A stretch of 64,000 bases of DNA from Halobacterium jilantaiense (GTDB lineage Archaea > Halobacteriota > Halobacteria > Halobacteriales > Halobacteriaceae): positions 2,701,393-2,765,392 of the forward strand of contig NZ_FOJA01000001.1 of assembly GCF_900110535.1 (NCBI RefSeq), read 5' to 3'. The notes under the pieces are model-generated. The model saw only the letters and a list, made by a program, of their open reading frames with translations, did not search any database and was not told the origin of the DNA. Of the stretch, positions 31,192 to 40,143 are shown one piece after another. Positions within the stretch are counted from its first letter, which is position 1. Every line of letters starts with the position of its first letter. The position numbers and the translations under genes were made by a program.

Positions 31192-31815
31192 GTGACCGCC
31201 TGGATTGACCCACACGACTCCCGGTCTAGCTGGGGCCGAGACCCCGAGGAGTCGCTCCCTGACCGCATCCAGCCGACCGTCGAGCGCGCCCACGAGGTTT
31301 CGCTCCCCTTCCAGTACCGTGAGCAGCGAAGCTTCGACGGGACCCTCTCGGACGTCGAGGTAGAGGGCGTCGAGTACACCTCCGGCGAGTACGTCGTGAA
31401 CGCCGGCGTCACTGGCGACAGAACGTTGAAACTCCACGTCCGCGGGCTGCTGTGGCGGGCCGACGACCCGGGACAGGCTCGGCGGTTCAAACTCCAGCTC
31501 GTCCGGGACGGGCCGCCGACCGAGACGGTCCCGTACGGCGAGTACAAAATCTGGCAGCGGTACCAGTTCGGGCACGTGACTGTCGACCCTATCGACGGAC
31601 CGAGCTTCGAACCGAACGACGACAGCAAGCGGACCGACCGCACGGTGTCTCCGTTCGGGGGGCTCCAGAAGCCGCTTCGGTTACACATCTCCGAACTCGA
31701 ACTCGTCCGGAATCCGGCGTTCGCGAAGTACCGGCTGACGGAACGCGACGAGTGGGAAGAGTACGGCGCGGTGTTCCGCTGGCGCGCCGACGCGTTCGAG
31801 AGCCGCATCACCTGA
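31192..31815 (+). CDS. Conserved haloarchaeal protein of unknown function
   Basis: A 207-residue soluble protein starting VTAWIDPHDSRSSWGRDPEE (GTG start). It is rich in beta strands (SDVEVEGVEYTSGEYVVNAG, FKLQLVRDG) and basic/aromatic residues (YKIWQRYQFGHV). It has no cysteine and no membrane segment. The upstream in-frame ATG at 31123 lies before a TTTATTC TATA-like element (31150-31156), so GTG 31192 is preferred. It precedes the DUF5784 gene, which begins 41 bases after the stop. Function unknown. Confidence 0.65.
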   Translation: MTAWIDPHDSRSSWGRDPEESLPDRIQPTVERAHEVSLPFQYREQRSFDGTLSDVEVEGVEYTSGEYVVNAGVTGDRTLKLHVRGLLWRADDPGQARRFKLQLVRDGPPTETVPYGEYKIWQRYQFGHVTVDPIDGPSFEPNDDSKRTDRTVSPFGGLQKPLRLHISELELVRNPAFAKYRLTERDEWEEYGAVFRWRADAFESRIT

Positions 31816-31856
31816 CGTGACGAAAGCGGTATGGCCGCGGCGGGAGTACGTCGAGT

Positions 31857-32861
31857 GTGGCGAAACCCCTCCGGTTCCGGCAGTCGCGCGAGCGCTGGGA
31901 CAGCGACCGCGTCGCCCGCGACCTCCACCGGGAACTCGACGACAACCTCGGCGCGACGATGGGGTCGCCGTGGTTCAAGTCCCCGTCGGGCTACGAGGCG
32001 GTGCGGTTCGACGTGGACAACGGCGACACGGCGCTGTTCGCGTGGCGCGACGGGGAGGGCGGCGGCTGGTGGCTGGGGAACACGGAGACGCCGTCGCCGC
32101 TGTGGCGGACTGACAAACAGACGTTCGAGCAGGCTCCCTTCGACCTGAGTCGGTGGGCGCAACGGGAGTTCACGGCGGAGCTCCACGAGCAGGCACCGTG
32201 GCTGGAGCCGTACCCCTACGTGTCGTGGTTCTTCCTGCCGGTGTTCTGCTCGAAGGACGGCCGGGAGACCACTCGGGCGTTCTTCCGCGAGCACGCCGCG
32301 GGGTTCCCGGACGCGGCGTACGAGGACGCCCTCGACTTCTACGAGTCGTTCCTGCAGACGGGGGTCTTCGACGACCACCGACACGAGATGGCGGGCAAAC
32401 TCGGGACCTCGGAGTATCTGGACGTGACGCGGTCGAGTTCTGCGATGAGCGAGTTCCACGCGGCGTGGCTGCTTCGGGAAGCCGGCTACGACGTGATACC
32501 CGAAATCGAGGTGTCGACGGGTCACAGCCTCGACTTCCGCGCCGACCGCCCGGGCGAGCAGGGCGTCCTCGTGGAGGTCACTCGACCCGTCCCGACCAAC
32601 GACCGCGCGGCGAGTACGCCTATCGCGGCCATCCGGGACACGGCGGCGACGAAGACCGACGGCCAACTGAGCGAGCACGGCGGTGGCGCGGTGTTGTTCG
32701 TGGACTGCTCGTCGTTCCCGGACGACGAGTGGCACCGGATTCGCGGCGAGCAGCCGGACGTTCACCACCGGCCGGCAGTCGTGTTCCGGCTGCGGCCGGA
32801 CGGCCGCGTGGAGGGCTACACGAAGGGGTCGGTGCCGCTGGACCTCCCGCAGTTCGAGTGA
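31857..32861 (+). CDS. DUF5784-family protein, nuclease-like C-terminus
   Basis: A 334-residue haloarchaeal protein (GTG start) with a DUF5784 opening MAKPLRFRQSRERWDSDRVA and a conserved WFKSPSGYEAVRFDVDNGDTALF region. The last third (residues about 200-245) has HAAWLLREAGYDVIPEIEV, then SLDFRAD and VLVEVTRP. This E...D...ExT arrangement recalls PD-(D/E)XK nuclease folds, although the usual final lysine is Thr. Function unknown; the nuclease idea is inference. Confidence 0.8.
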   Translation: MAKPLRFRQSRERWDSDRVARDLHRELDDNLGATMGSPWFKSPSGYEAVRFDVDNGDTALFAWRDGEGGGWWLGNTETPSPLWRTDKQTFEQAPFDLSRWAQREFTAELHEQAPWLEPYPYVSWFFLPVFCSKDGRETTRAFFREHAAGFPDAAYEDALDFYESFLQTGVFDDHRHEMAGKLGTSEYLDVTRSSSAMSEFHAAWLLREAGYDVIPEIEVSTGHSLDFRADRPGEQGVLVEVTRPVPTNDRAASTPIAAIRDTAATKTDGQLSEHGGGAVLFVDCSSFPDDEWHRIRGEQPDVHHRPAVVFRLRPDGRVEGYTKGSVPLDLPQFE

Positions 32862-32903
32862 GCCGCGGAAAGCATTTTCCGGGCGGTGTACGTACGGCTC
32901 GAC

Positions 32904-33347
32904 ATGTCCCTCCGCGGAGCCACTGGCGACTCCGGTTTCCTCGCCGCGACGGCTGACGTGGCGTCGGCGGTCGTCGCTATCGCGCTCGTGGTCGGTATCC
33001 CGCTCTCCATCGGTAACGGCCTACTGGGGACGCCGCTGCCCGGACGGGTCGTCGGACTACTCGTGTTCGTCGTCGCCCTCGGCGGCGCGTACCCGTTCGT
33101 CGCGGGCGACTGGCCGCTGGCGAAACTCACCGACTTCGCGCTGGCCGCCGTCCTCACGTGGCTCGCCGTCGCGGCGTTCGTCACTTTCGGACTGCTCGCT
33201 GCGGGCGACGGCGGTCTGCCGTCGGACCCGCCGGTGAACGCGGCCGTCAGGCTCGGCACCGTCGCGCTCTCGTTCTGCGTCGCTGCACGGTACGTCCGGC
33301 ACCGGGAGCGCACCCACGTGACTGGCGACGACGCGCACGGCCACTGA
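32904..33347 (+). CDS. Membrane protein of unknown function
   Basis: A 147-residue protein with four hydrophobic helices (ADVASAVVAIALVVGIPLSI, VVGLLVFVVALGGAYPFVA, FALAAVLTWLAVAAFVTFGL and AVRLGTVALSFCVAARYV) and a short basic/His-rich C-terminal tail. No family signature is recognised. ATG 32904 begins MSLRGATGDSGFL; a six-codon longer start exists. It lies 52 bases before the helicase gene. Confidence 0.7.
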   Translation: MSLRGATGDSGFLAATADVASAVVAIALVVGIPLSIGNGLLGTPLPGRVVGLLVFVVALGGAYPFVAGDWPLAKLTDFALAAVLTWLAVAAFVTFGLLAAGDGGLPSDPPVNAAVRLGTVALSFCVAARYVRHRERTHVTGDDAHGH

Positions 33348-33398
33348 CCGACCCGGGTTCCGAGGGTTCTTACCCGAGGCCGCCCCACCGACTACCGA

Positions 33399-35825
33399 AT
33401 GGGCGACGCCGCCGACGCCGCCGACGCCGGGGAGCCGTGGCGCGAGTTCTTCGGGTTCGAGGCCCCGTACGACCAGCAGGCCGACGCCATCGAGGCCGCC
33501 GTCGAAGCCGGTGACAGCGACGGCTTCCTCGCGATGGAGGGGCCCTGCGGGACGGGGAAGACGATGGCCGCGCTGACTGCTGGCGCGCACCTCGTGCGGA
33601 ACACCGACAGCTACGAGCGCGTGCTCGTCGTGACGCCGGTCAAGCAGCAACTCGATCAGTTCGTCGCGGACCTCCGGACGATGAACGCCGGCCTCGACGA
33701 CCCGCTGGACGGCGTGGCGCTCGTCGGAAAGCGCGACCTCTGTCCGTACGAGCGAGAGGGGAAGTTCCCGGACGACGCGAGCGTCCACGACCGCTGCGAG
33801 GACCTCCGCGAGTCGACCGCCGGCCTCGTGGACGCCGGCGGCGAGGGCGGCGAGTTCGACGGGCAGGACGCCCGCGAACTCACCGAACTCCGGGCGGCCG
33901 ACGCGCTCGACGAGCCGTGGTGGGACCCCGTGCAGGGCCGCGAACTCGCGCGGTCGGCCCGCGCCGACGCGAGCCACAATCTCTCCGAGACTCCCCTGCG
34001 GACGGACGGCGCGGACTCGCCGTACGTCCCGCACCAGCCGACCGCGCCCGAGGACGTGGCCGACGGCGACCCGCCGCTGTTCTGTCCGTTCGAGGCCGAC
34101 TGGTACGGCCGGAACAAGGGCTCGCCGGTCGGATTCGAGGCCGGCCGCCACAACGTCGTCACGAGCGAGGACGTGCTGCCGTCGAGCGTGGAGCACGGGA
34201 CGTGTCCGCACCGCGTCCAGCAGGTCATGCTCGACCACGCGGACGTCGTCGTCGGGAACTACAACCACCTCTTCGACCCGCAGACCCGGGGGCTCACCGA
34301 GCACCTCGTCGACGACTCGACGTTCGTCGTCGTTGACGAGGCCCACCGTCTGGAGGAGCGCGTCCGGGACCTGCTCTCGGACAGAGTGGGGCGGCACACG
34401 CTGGCTCGCGCCCGGAACGACTGCCGCACGCTCCTGACGCAGGCCAAGCAGAGCGAGTCGAACCGCCAGCAGGTCGCCGACCAGCTCGCGAGCCACGACC
34501 TCTCGCTGGACGCCGTCGAAGTGATGATAGACTTCCTCGGCGACGTGCTGGACTGGCTGGACGACCGCGTGGCGCAGTACCTCGTCGCGGAAGGGTTCGA
34601 CCCGGACTTCCCGGGGTCGCTGCCGGAGCGCGACCACGAGATTTCGCTCCGGGAGCCGGAGACTGAACGCCCGGACGACCTCACGCAGTGGGCCGAACAG
34701 AACGGCCACACGGGCGACACGTGGCGGTCGCTGGCCGCCGTCGGGAGCGCCGTGCAGGCGATTCTGGAGGACGAGGGCGACCGCTCCGCCGTGGCAGGCC
34801 CGGTCGGCATCACGCTCCAGCGGTGGTGGGAGCGCGGCCACGCGACGTACTTCCGCGAAATCGAACTGGAGCACGCGCCGAAGGACTCCGGGCGGGCGGG
34901 CGCGAAGTGGGCGGAAGCCTACACGCCGGCGCTCGTGATGTTCAACTGCATGCCGGCGCGCGCGCTCCGCGAGACGCTCTCCGAAGTGGGCGGCGGCGTG
35001 CTGATGAGCGCGACCCTCGAACCGCTCGACGTCTTCCGGGAAGTGTCGGGCCTCGACCGCCTGGAGGCGGGCGCGGGCGACGGTGACCCTCGCCCCGTGG
35101 TGGAGCGCCGCTACGACCTGCGGTTCCCGCGCGAGAAGCGTGCGAGCTTCCTCGTCGACGCCGCGCCGTTCACCGCCCACAACCGCGGCGACCCGGCCGA
35201 CGCCGCCGACAACCGCACCCGCGACGAGTACCGCTACGTGCTGCGGACGGTCGCCCGCCAGCCCGGGAACGTCCTCGTCTGCATGCCGAACTACCGGGAG
35301 GCGGCGTGGGCCGCCGACTACCTCGGCGAGGAGGGCATCGTCGAGAAGGACGTGCTCGTCGACGAGTCGTCGTCAAACGAGGCCACCGACGACCTGAAAG
35401 CCGAGTTCTTCCGCGGCGACGGGAAGGTGCTCGTGACGAGCACGCGCGGGACACTGACAGAGGGCGTCGACTACGACGGCGAGAAACTGGCGGCCTGTCT
35501 GGTTGTCGGCGTCCCGCTCGTGAACGTCGGTTCGCCTCGCGTCCGGGCGGTCCGGCGGGCGTACGCCGACGCCTTCGGCGAGGACCACGCCTTCGAGTAC
35601 GCGCTGACCGTGCCGGCGGTCCGGCGCGCGCGGCAGGCCATCGGACGCGTGATTCGAGGACCCGAAGAGGTCGGCGTGCGCGTGTTCGCCGACGGCCGGT
35701 ACGTCGAGGGCGCTCGCCACTCCGTCTTCCCGTACCTCGGACCGGGCGAGCGCGAGGAGTTCACGCGGATGACGCCGGAGTTCCTCGGCGACCAACTGGA
35801 CGCCTTCTGGGCAGACCAGTCCTGA
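33399..35825 (+). CDS. XPD/Rad3-type iron-sulfur DNA helicase
   Basis: An 808-residue superfamily 2 helicase. Walker A is GPCGTGKT (residues about 48-55). The iron-sulfur cysteines are in DLCPYER, HDRCEDL, LFCPFEAD and GTCPHRV. Walker B is VVVDEAHRLEE. The helicase C-terminal motifs include GTLTEGVDY and AIGRVIRGPEEVGVRVFADGRY. Such 5-prime to 3-prime DNA helicases act in repair. A large insert (about residues 130-225) separates the first two cysteines from the last two, longer than in compact archaeal XPD. The rest matches the family. Confidence 0.92.
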   Translation: MGDAADAADAGEPWREFFGFEAPYDQQADAIEAAVEAGDSDGFLAMEGPCGTGKTMAALTAGAHLVRNTDSYERVLVVTPVKQQLDQFVADLRTMNAGLDDPLDGVALVGKRDLCPYEREGKFPDDASVHDRCEDLRESTAGLVDAGGEGGEFDGQDARELTELRAADALDEPWWDPVQGRELARSARADASHNLSETPLRTDGADSPYVPHQPTAPEDVADGDPPLFCPFEADWYGRNKGSPVGFEAGRHNVVTSEDVLPSSVEHGTCPHRVQQVMLDHADVVVGNYNHLFDPQTRGLTEHLVDDSTFVVVDEAHRLEERVRDLLSDRVGRHTLARARNDCRTLLTQAKQSESNRQQVADQLASHDLSLDAVEVMIDFLGDVLDWLDDRVAQYLVAEGFDPDFPGSLPERDHEISLREPETERPDDLTQWAEQNGHTGDTWRSLAAVGSAVQAILEDEGDRSAVAGPVGITLQRWWERGHATYFREIELEHAPKDSGRAGAKWAEAYTPALVMFNCMPARALRETLSEVGGGVLMSATLEPLDVFREVSGLDRLEAGAGDGDPRPVVERRYDLRFPREKRASFLVDAAPFTAHNRGDPADAADNRTRDEYRYVLRTVARQPGNVLVCMPNYREAAWAADYLGEEGIVEKDVLVDESSSNEATDDLKAEFFRGDGKVLVTSTRGTLTEGVDYDGEKLAACLVVGVPLVNVGSPRVRAVRRAYADAFGEDHAFEYALTVPAVRRARQAIGRVIRGPEEVGVRVFADGRYVEGARHSVFPYLGPGEREEFTRMTPEFLGDQLDAFWADQS

Positions 35826-35843
35826 CCGCGACGGCCGCGCTCC

Positions 35844-36818
35844 CTACAGCGGCACGGAGGCGTCGGTTCTGGCGGCCTCGTAGAGCGCGTCGATGGCGCG
35901 CATGTTCGCGACGGCTTCCTCGCCGTCTGTCCGGGGCTGTTCGCCCGACTCGACGCACTCGGCGAAGTGCTCGACTTGCAGTCGGTACTGGTCGGTGGGG
36001 TCGAAGCGCTCCTCGACGGTCCGTCCGTCCGTCCCCCAGCGCAGCACGGTGCCGTCGTCGCTGGTGGGGTTGAACGCGTCACGGGCCTCCAGCCAGCCGT
36101 CGGTGCCCTCGACGCGGTAGGTCTGGTGGTTCCGGGTCTCGAAGCTCGCTTCGACGGTCGCCGTCGCGCCGTCCGCGAACTCCAGAGTGCCCGCGATGCT
36201 CGTGTCCACGCCGGAGTCGCGGGCGTCGTCCACTGTCGCGTCGGCGGCGACGGGCTCGCCGAGGAACTGGCGCGCGGCGCTGACGGCGTAGCAGCCGACG
36301 TCCATCAGCGCGCCGCCCGCCAGGCCCGGGTCGAGGCGCACGTCGTCGGTGCGGTCCGCCGGGAGTGGGAAGTTGAACGCCGCGTGGACGTGCTCGATGT
36401 CTCCGAGGTGTCGGTCGGCGACGTCGAGTGCGCGCTCGGTCCGCGGATGGTAGTGGTACATGAACGCCTCCATCAGCGTGACGCCGGCGTTCCGGCAGTG
36501 CTGGACGATTTCGACCGCCTCGTCGGCGTCGCTCGCGAGTGGCTTCTCGCAGAGCACGTCGAGGCCGGCGTCGGCCGCCCGGCACGTCCACTCGGCGTGC
36601 AGCGCGTTCGGGAGCGGCACGTAGACGGCGTCGATGTCGGCGTCGAGCAGCGCGTCGTAGTCGTCGCAGACGACCGGTACGTCGTGGCGGTCGGCGAACG
36701 CCGCGGCGCGCTCGCGGTCCCGGGAGGCGACAGCGTGGAGGTCGTGTTCGGAAGCGCTGATGGCCGGAGCGACCGCGACGTCCGCGATGTTCGCCGTCGA
36801 GAGAATGCCAAATCGCAC
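35844..36818 (-). CDS. Gfo/Idh/MocA-family NAD(P)-dependent oxidoreductase
   Basis: A 324-residue two-domain oxidoreductase. The Rossmann start is VRFGILSTANIADVAVAPAI (GTG at 36816-36818). The family motif VLCEKPLASDADEAVEIV holds the conserved Glu-Lys-Pro. The catalytic-lobe region contains DVGCYAVSAARQFLG, with the expected GxD/H arrangement. Substrates of this family are sugars, inositol or related polyols. The ATG of longer frames lies far upstream inside the next gene, so GTG is preferred. Confidence 0.92.
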   Translation of the reverse strand: MRFGILSTANIADVAVAPAISASEHDLHAVASRDRERAAAFADRHDVPVVCDDYDALLDADIDAVYVPLPNALHAEWTCRAADAGLDVLCEKPLASDADEAVEIVQHCRNAGVTLMEAFMYHYHPRTERALDVADRHLGDIEHVHAAFNFPLPADRTDDVRLDPGLAGGALMDVGCYAVSAARQFLGEPVAADATVDDARDSGVDTSIAGTLEFADGATATVEASFETRNHQTYRVEGTDGWLEARDAFNPTSDDGTVLRWGTDGRTVEERFDPTDQYRLQVEHFAECVESGEQPRTDGEEAVANMRAIDALYEAARTDASVPL

Positions 36819-36894
36819 GACTGAACGACGACGTGCCACGCACCTAACTGTTTGGACCGCAGGCCTCAAGCCCCTCGGGCGACTCGGGAGAGGC

Positions 36895-37077
36895 ATGACA
36901 CAAATTCGCACGCCGTCCGAGCGCGAGTGTACGCGCTGCGGGCGACGAGAACGATGGAGCGACGACGACGTACAGTGGCGAATCGACGACCTGGCGGGCG
37001 ACAGCCACTGCGTCCACGACTGGGACGTGACCGGGTCGTTCAACACGGTCGTCCGGGACGCCGACCACGAGGCTTGA
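36895..37077 (+). CDS. HEWD-family zinc-binding micro-protein
   Basis: A 60-residue protein MTQIRTPSERECTRCGRRER with a CxxC pair and an end HCVHDWDVTGSFNTVV, matching the HEWD motif of short haloarchaeal proteins. The two cysteines and the later His/Cys could bind zinc. Its stop overlaps the next start (TGATG), so it is translationally coupled to the acyltransferase. Function unknown. Confidence 0.8.
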   Translation: MTQIRTPSERECTRCGRRERWSDDDVQWRIDDLAGDSHCVHDWDVTGSFNTVVRDADHEA

Positions 37078-37598
37078 TGACGGCGGGGCGCGAACCGGAG
37101 AGCGTGCCCACCCGCCACGACCGCCTCGACCGACACCAGACGCCCGCCGGCGGGAACTCGCTGTGGTTCTGGACCGACGCCAAACACCCGCTGCGGGTCG
37201 CGCTGAACTACGTCGCCATCGTCCTCGCCCGCATCTCACCGAGTCTGACAGTGAAAAACTGGCTGCTCGCGAGCATCGGCGTCACCGTCGGTGACGGAGT
37301 CTCCTGGGGACTGGAGTCGACGCCGGACGTCTTCTGGCCGGAGCTCGTGACCGTCCGCGACGACGCCATCGTCGGCTACGACGCGACGCTGCTCTGCCAC
37401 GAATTCCTCCAGGACGAGTACCGCACGGGTGAAGTCGTGGTCGGCGAGCGCGCGATGGTCGGCGCGGGCGCAGTCGTTCTCCCCGGTGTCGAAATCGGTG
37501 CTGGCGCGCAGGTCGCCGCGAACTCGCTGGTGGCCGACGACGTGCCGCCCGGCGAGACGGTCGCCGGCGTCCCCGCGGAGCCAGTCGACCGCGACTAG
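37077..37598 (+). CDS. Hexapeptide-repeat acyltransferase (acetyltransferase family)
   Basis: A 173-residue protein with a left-handed beta-helix. The hexapeptide repeats are visible as VVVGERAMVGAGAVVLPGVEIGAGAQVAANSLV, and the end is PPGETVAGVPAEPV, as in maltose- and nucleoside-type O-acetyltransferases. The first 60 residues contain a hydrophobic or amphipathic helix (HPLRVALNYVAIVLARI) that may bind membrane. It probably transfers an acetyl group to a sugar or amino acceptor. The substrate is unknown. Confidence 0.85.
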   Translation: MTAGREPESVPTRHDRLDRHQTPAGGNSLWFWTDAKHPLRVALNYVAIVLARISPSLTVKNWLLASIGVTVGDGVSWGLESTPDVFWPELVTVRDDAIVGYDATLLCHEFLQDEYRTGEVVVGERAMVGAGAVVLPGVEIGAGAQVAANSLVADDVPPGETVAGVPAEPVDRD

Positions 37599-38206
37599 AG
37601 GCCCGCGTCGCGGCCGGTCGTCCCGCCGTCGGTCGACCCGCCGAGTTCGTCCTCGTTCTGCTGGTCCCTGCCGCCGTCCCCGCGTCCACCGCCGCTGCCG
37701 CCGGGGACGAGCGCGCCAACCGCGCCGAGGGCGACGACCACGGCCAGCAGCCCGCCCTGAGAGAGTGACCCCACCGCGCTCAGGAGCGGTTCGACCGAGA
37801 CGCCGCCCGTGACCGCGGCGAGCAGGAACGCCACACCTGCGACCACCAGCCCGTACCGGGTGACGCGGTGCTCTGTCGCCGCGGCGTGCCAGAACACCCG
37901 AACGCTCGCGCCGAACGACTCCGGCGTCCGGCGTTCGGTCGTGCCCGCCGCGCCCGCTGCGGCGAGCGACGCGGCGGCGAACGCCACCACGCCGGCCGCG
38001 AAGTACAGCACGACGCCGTGGCGCGGCGACGAGGGGAACACGCAAGTCGCCAGCCCGCCGACCAGAACGGCCAGCACGCCGACGCAGCGCGTCCACGACC
38101 GGCCGCTCGACGACGCCGCCCACGCCCGCGGCCCGTCGAGGGCGGCGACGAGGAACCCGAGCGCGACGAACGCCAGCGCGCCGCCGGTGGTGTACAACCA
38201 GTCCAT
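37595..38206 (-). CDS. Small polytopic membrane protein downstream of MscS
   Basis: A 203-residue protein with about five hydrophobic helices and a final Gly/Asp/Arg-rich tail (PGGSGGGRGDGGRDQQNEDE). The start ATG overlaps the MscS stop (TAATG), so it is translated from the dacZ-mscS message. No family is recognised. It overlaps the converging acyltransferase end by four bases. It may modulate the channel or be a stress membrane protein. Confidence 0.75.
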   Translation of the reverse strand: MDWLYTTGGALAFVALGFLVAALDGPRAWAASSSGRSWTRCVGVLAVLVGGLATCVFPSSPRHGVVLYFAAGVVAFAAASLAAAGAAGTTERRTPESFGASVRVFWHAAATEHRVTRYGLVVAGVAFLLAAVTGGVSVEPLLSAVGSLSQGGLLAVVVALGAVGALVPGGSGGGRGDGGRDQQNEDELGGSTDGGTTGRDAGL

Positions 38207-38982
38207 TATTCTCGCACCAGGACGACGCCTCGCTTGAACACGAGGTGGTTCGGGACGACGTACTCGCGCTCCTCGGCCTCCACGTGAGTCACGAACACGT
38301 CGACTTCCTGAACGATGCCCTCGTGGTCGCCGATTGCGACCCGGTCTCCGATGCCGTACGGCTGCCGCAACAGGAGGTAGACGCCCGCGGCCGCCGACGT
38401 GAGCAGCTGGCGGGTCGCCACCAGCGTGAACAGCACGACCGCGCCCACGTAGACGAACAACACGACCAGCAGCGCGTTCACCGCGACGCCGAGCTGCGAG
38501 AGCGCCACGAGCCCCGCCACGAGGAGGATGGTGTACTTCACTGCGAGCGGCACCAGTGAAAGGGTCGGGAGCTTCACGGACCGCAGGCGCTCGCTCACGT
38601 ACAACTCGGCCTTGTCGCCGACGAGCACGCCCGCCATCATCACGCCAGCCGCGAGCACGACCGACGGCAGGTAGCTCAGGAACGGGTACCACAGCGGGTT
38701 CCGGATGGAGAACCGCGCGACGTCCAGCGCGACCAGCGCCGCGACGACGTACACCATCCAAGACGTGAACTTTGCAATCAAGTCCACGGTCGTCGACCCC
38801 GCACGCCGCGCGAGGCGCTCGACTGTCGTCCCCTCGACGGCGTCGTCGACGTCCATCGCGTACAGCAGGCGCTTGTTCACGCGCCCGACGAGGTAGCCGA
38901 ACACGATGCCCGCGAAGAACACGCCCACCGCGAGCACGGACCGGAACTGGGGGCCCGTCAGCCCGTCTATCGGTGCCAGCAT
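38206..38982 (-). CDS. MscS-family small-conductance mechanosensitive channel
   Basis: A 258-residue membrane protein with six hydrophobic stretches and the MscS beta domain core, LRQPYGIGDRVAIGDHEGIVQEVDVFVTHVEAEEREYVVPNHLVFK. It is short: the C-terminal alpha-beta domain of classical MscS is largely absent. The channel opens under membrane tension. It starts one base after the dacZ stop, and c-di-AMP is a known osmotic signal, so a link to turgor control is likely by context. Confidence 0.85.
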   Translation of the reverse strand: MLAPIDGLTGPQFRSVLAVGVFFAGIVFGYLVGRVNKRLLYAMDVDDAVEGTTVERLARRAGSTTVDLIAKFTSWMVYVVAALVALDVARFSIRNPLWYPFLSYLPSVVLAAGVMMAGVLVGDKAELYVSERLRSVKLPTLSLVPLAVKYTILLVAGLVALSQLGVAVNALLVVLFVYVGAVVLFTLVATRQLLTSAAAGVYLLLRQPYGIGDRVAIGDHEGIVQEVDVFVTHVEAEEREYVVPNHLVFKRGVVLVRE

Positions 38983-38983
38983 C

Positions 38984-39796
38984 TCAGTACTCCTCTGGGT
39001 CGAGCTCCAGCACGAGTTCTCCCTCCTTGAACGCCCGCACCAGGCCGTCGGACTCCGAGAGCACGATGGCGACCGCGTTCGTGTCTCGCGTGATAGCGCC
39101 GGCCGCCATGTGGCGGGTGCCCAGTCCCTTCGGGATGTCGGTCCCCTCCGCGCCCGGCTCCAGGTACCGGTACGCGGAGACGATTTTCCCTGCGTCCGAG
39201 ATGACGAACGCGCCGTCCAGCCGCGAGAACTCCTTCAGCATCACGTTCACGATGGGGTCGCCGACGTGGACGTGGCTCTTCTCGAAGGGGTTGTAGGACA
39301 GCGGCCGGCTCTTGTTCATCACCTTCCCGGCGTCCCCGACGACGAACAGCGCACCGACTGGCTTGCCCTTCTGGCCCTTCTGCCCGAGTTCGATGACAAC
39401 CTCGAAGACGTCCCGGATGACGCTCGGGTCGCTCCGCGAGTTCGCGAACAGGTCGTAGACGCCCGACTGCTTGGACTCGTCGGCGCGCGTCCGCGTCACC
39501 GTGTCGATGTCGTCGCCGAACAGCGGTGCCGCACAGCCGAGTTCGTCGCCGTCCGTCACGACGCCCTCGGACAGCGCGCCCTCCACGCCGAACCGGATGC
39601 GCTCCCGGATGTCGTCGAACTCCAGCGGGAGTTCCACGAACTCGTCCGCGCCGACGGCGTTCTCCGTGGCCACCACGACGACGTCCGTGTCGTCGAGGTC
39701 GGTCGCCCGCTCGTAGTAGGCACCACTCGGCGAGAACAACACCAGCGCGTCGATACCGTCTACGATGTCCCCGACGAGGTCCGGTGGCCGACTCAT
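38984..39796 (-). CDS. dacZ: Diadenylate cyclase DacZ
   Basis: A 270-residue archaeal diadenylate cyclase that makes c-di-AMP from two ATP. The DAC domain is C-terminal, with RLDGAFVISDAG (DGA motif) and GLGTRHMAAGAIT (the RHR-type motif, here RHM). The N-terminal half (about 1-110) is the archaeal DacZ-specific regulatory region (FSPSGAYYERATDLDDTDVVVVA). In Haloferax the enzyme is essential and c-di-AMP levels affect osmotic balance. ATG 39796 was chosen because the frame upstream is unlike the family. Confidence 0.93.
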   Translation of the reverse strand: MSRPPDLVGDIVDGIDALVLFSPSGAYYERATDLDDTDVVVVATENAVGADEFVELPLEFDDIRERIRFGVEGALSEGVVTDGDELGCAAPLFGDDIDTVTRTRADESKQSGVYDLFANSRSDPSVIRDVFEVVIELGQKGQKGKPVGALFVVGDAGKVMNKSRPLSYNPFEKSHVHVGDPIVNVMLKEFSRLDGAFVISDAGKIVSAYRYLEPGAEGTDIPKGLGTRHMAAGAITRDTNAVAIVLSESDGLVRAFKEGELVLELDPEEY

Positions 39797-39926
39797 TTTG
39801 TGGTACCTCTCGCTCCGCAGGTAAAAAGGATGCTGGCACGTCACGCGCCCGTCTGACGACCGGTCAGGTACTGTGTTCGCGGTTCGCAGTGCTCGCGACT
39901 CGCTGCGCTCGTCGGCTTCCGTTCAG

Positions 39927-40010
39927 TGCGCGGGACCGGATTTGAACCGGCGGACCCCTACGGGACAGCGTCCTAAGCGCTGCGCCGTTTCCTGGCTTGG
40001 CTACCCGCGC
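39927..40010 (-). tRNA. tRNA-Leu (anticodon UAG)
   Basis: The minus strand forms an 84-base class II tRNA. The acceptor GCGCGGG pairs with CCCGCGC. The anticodon arm is CAGCG-CTTAGGA-CGCTG, giving anticodon UAG. A long variable arm and a T arm with GGTTCAAATCC are present, with discriminator A and no encoded CCA. It reads leucine CUN codons, especially CUA. Confidence 0.95.
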
Positions 40011-40143
40011 GCACTCCCCGCTACCCGGCAGGCGTAAAAAGAGGTTGCGCTCCGCGCCCGGGACGTGAACAGTCGAGACGCTCGCACTGAGTTACCGCCA
40101 GTTCGGGACGAAGGTTTACGTCCGCGCCGACGTACAGTCGGGT

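Noticed and set aside
31116-32768. 550-codon minus-strand frame over the DUF5784 gene
   Set aside because: It is an antisense open frame. The plus strand shows the DUF5784 family motifs.
33057-35180. 700-codon frame on the minus strand over the XPD helicase
   Set aside because: The plus-strand frame has complete helicase motifs. The minus frame is Arg/Val/Glu-rich with no recognisable domain.
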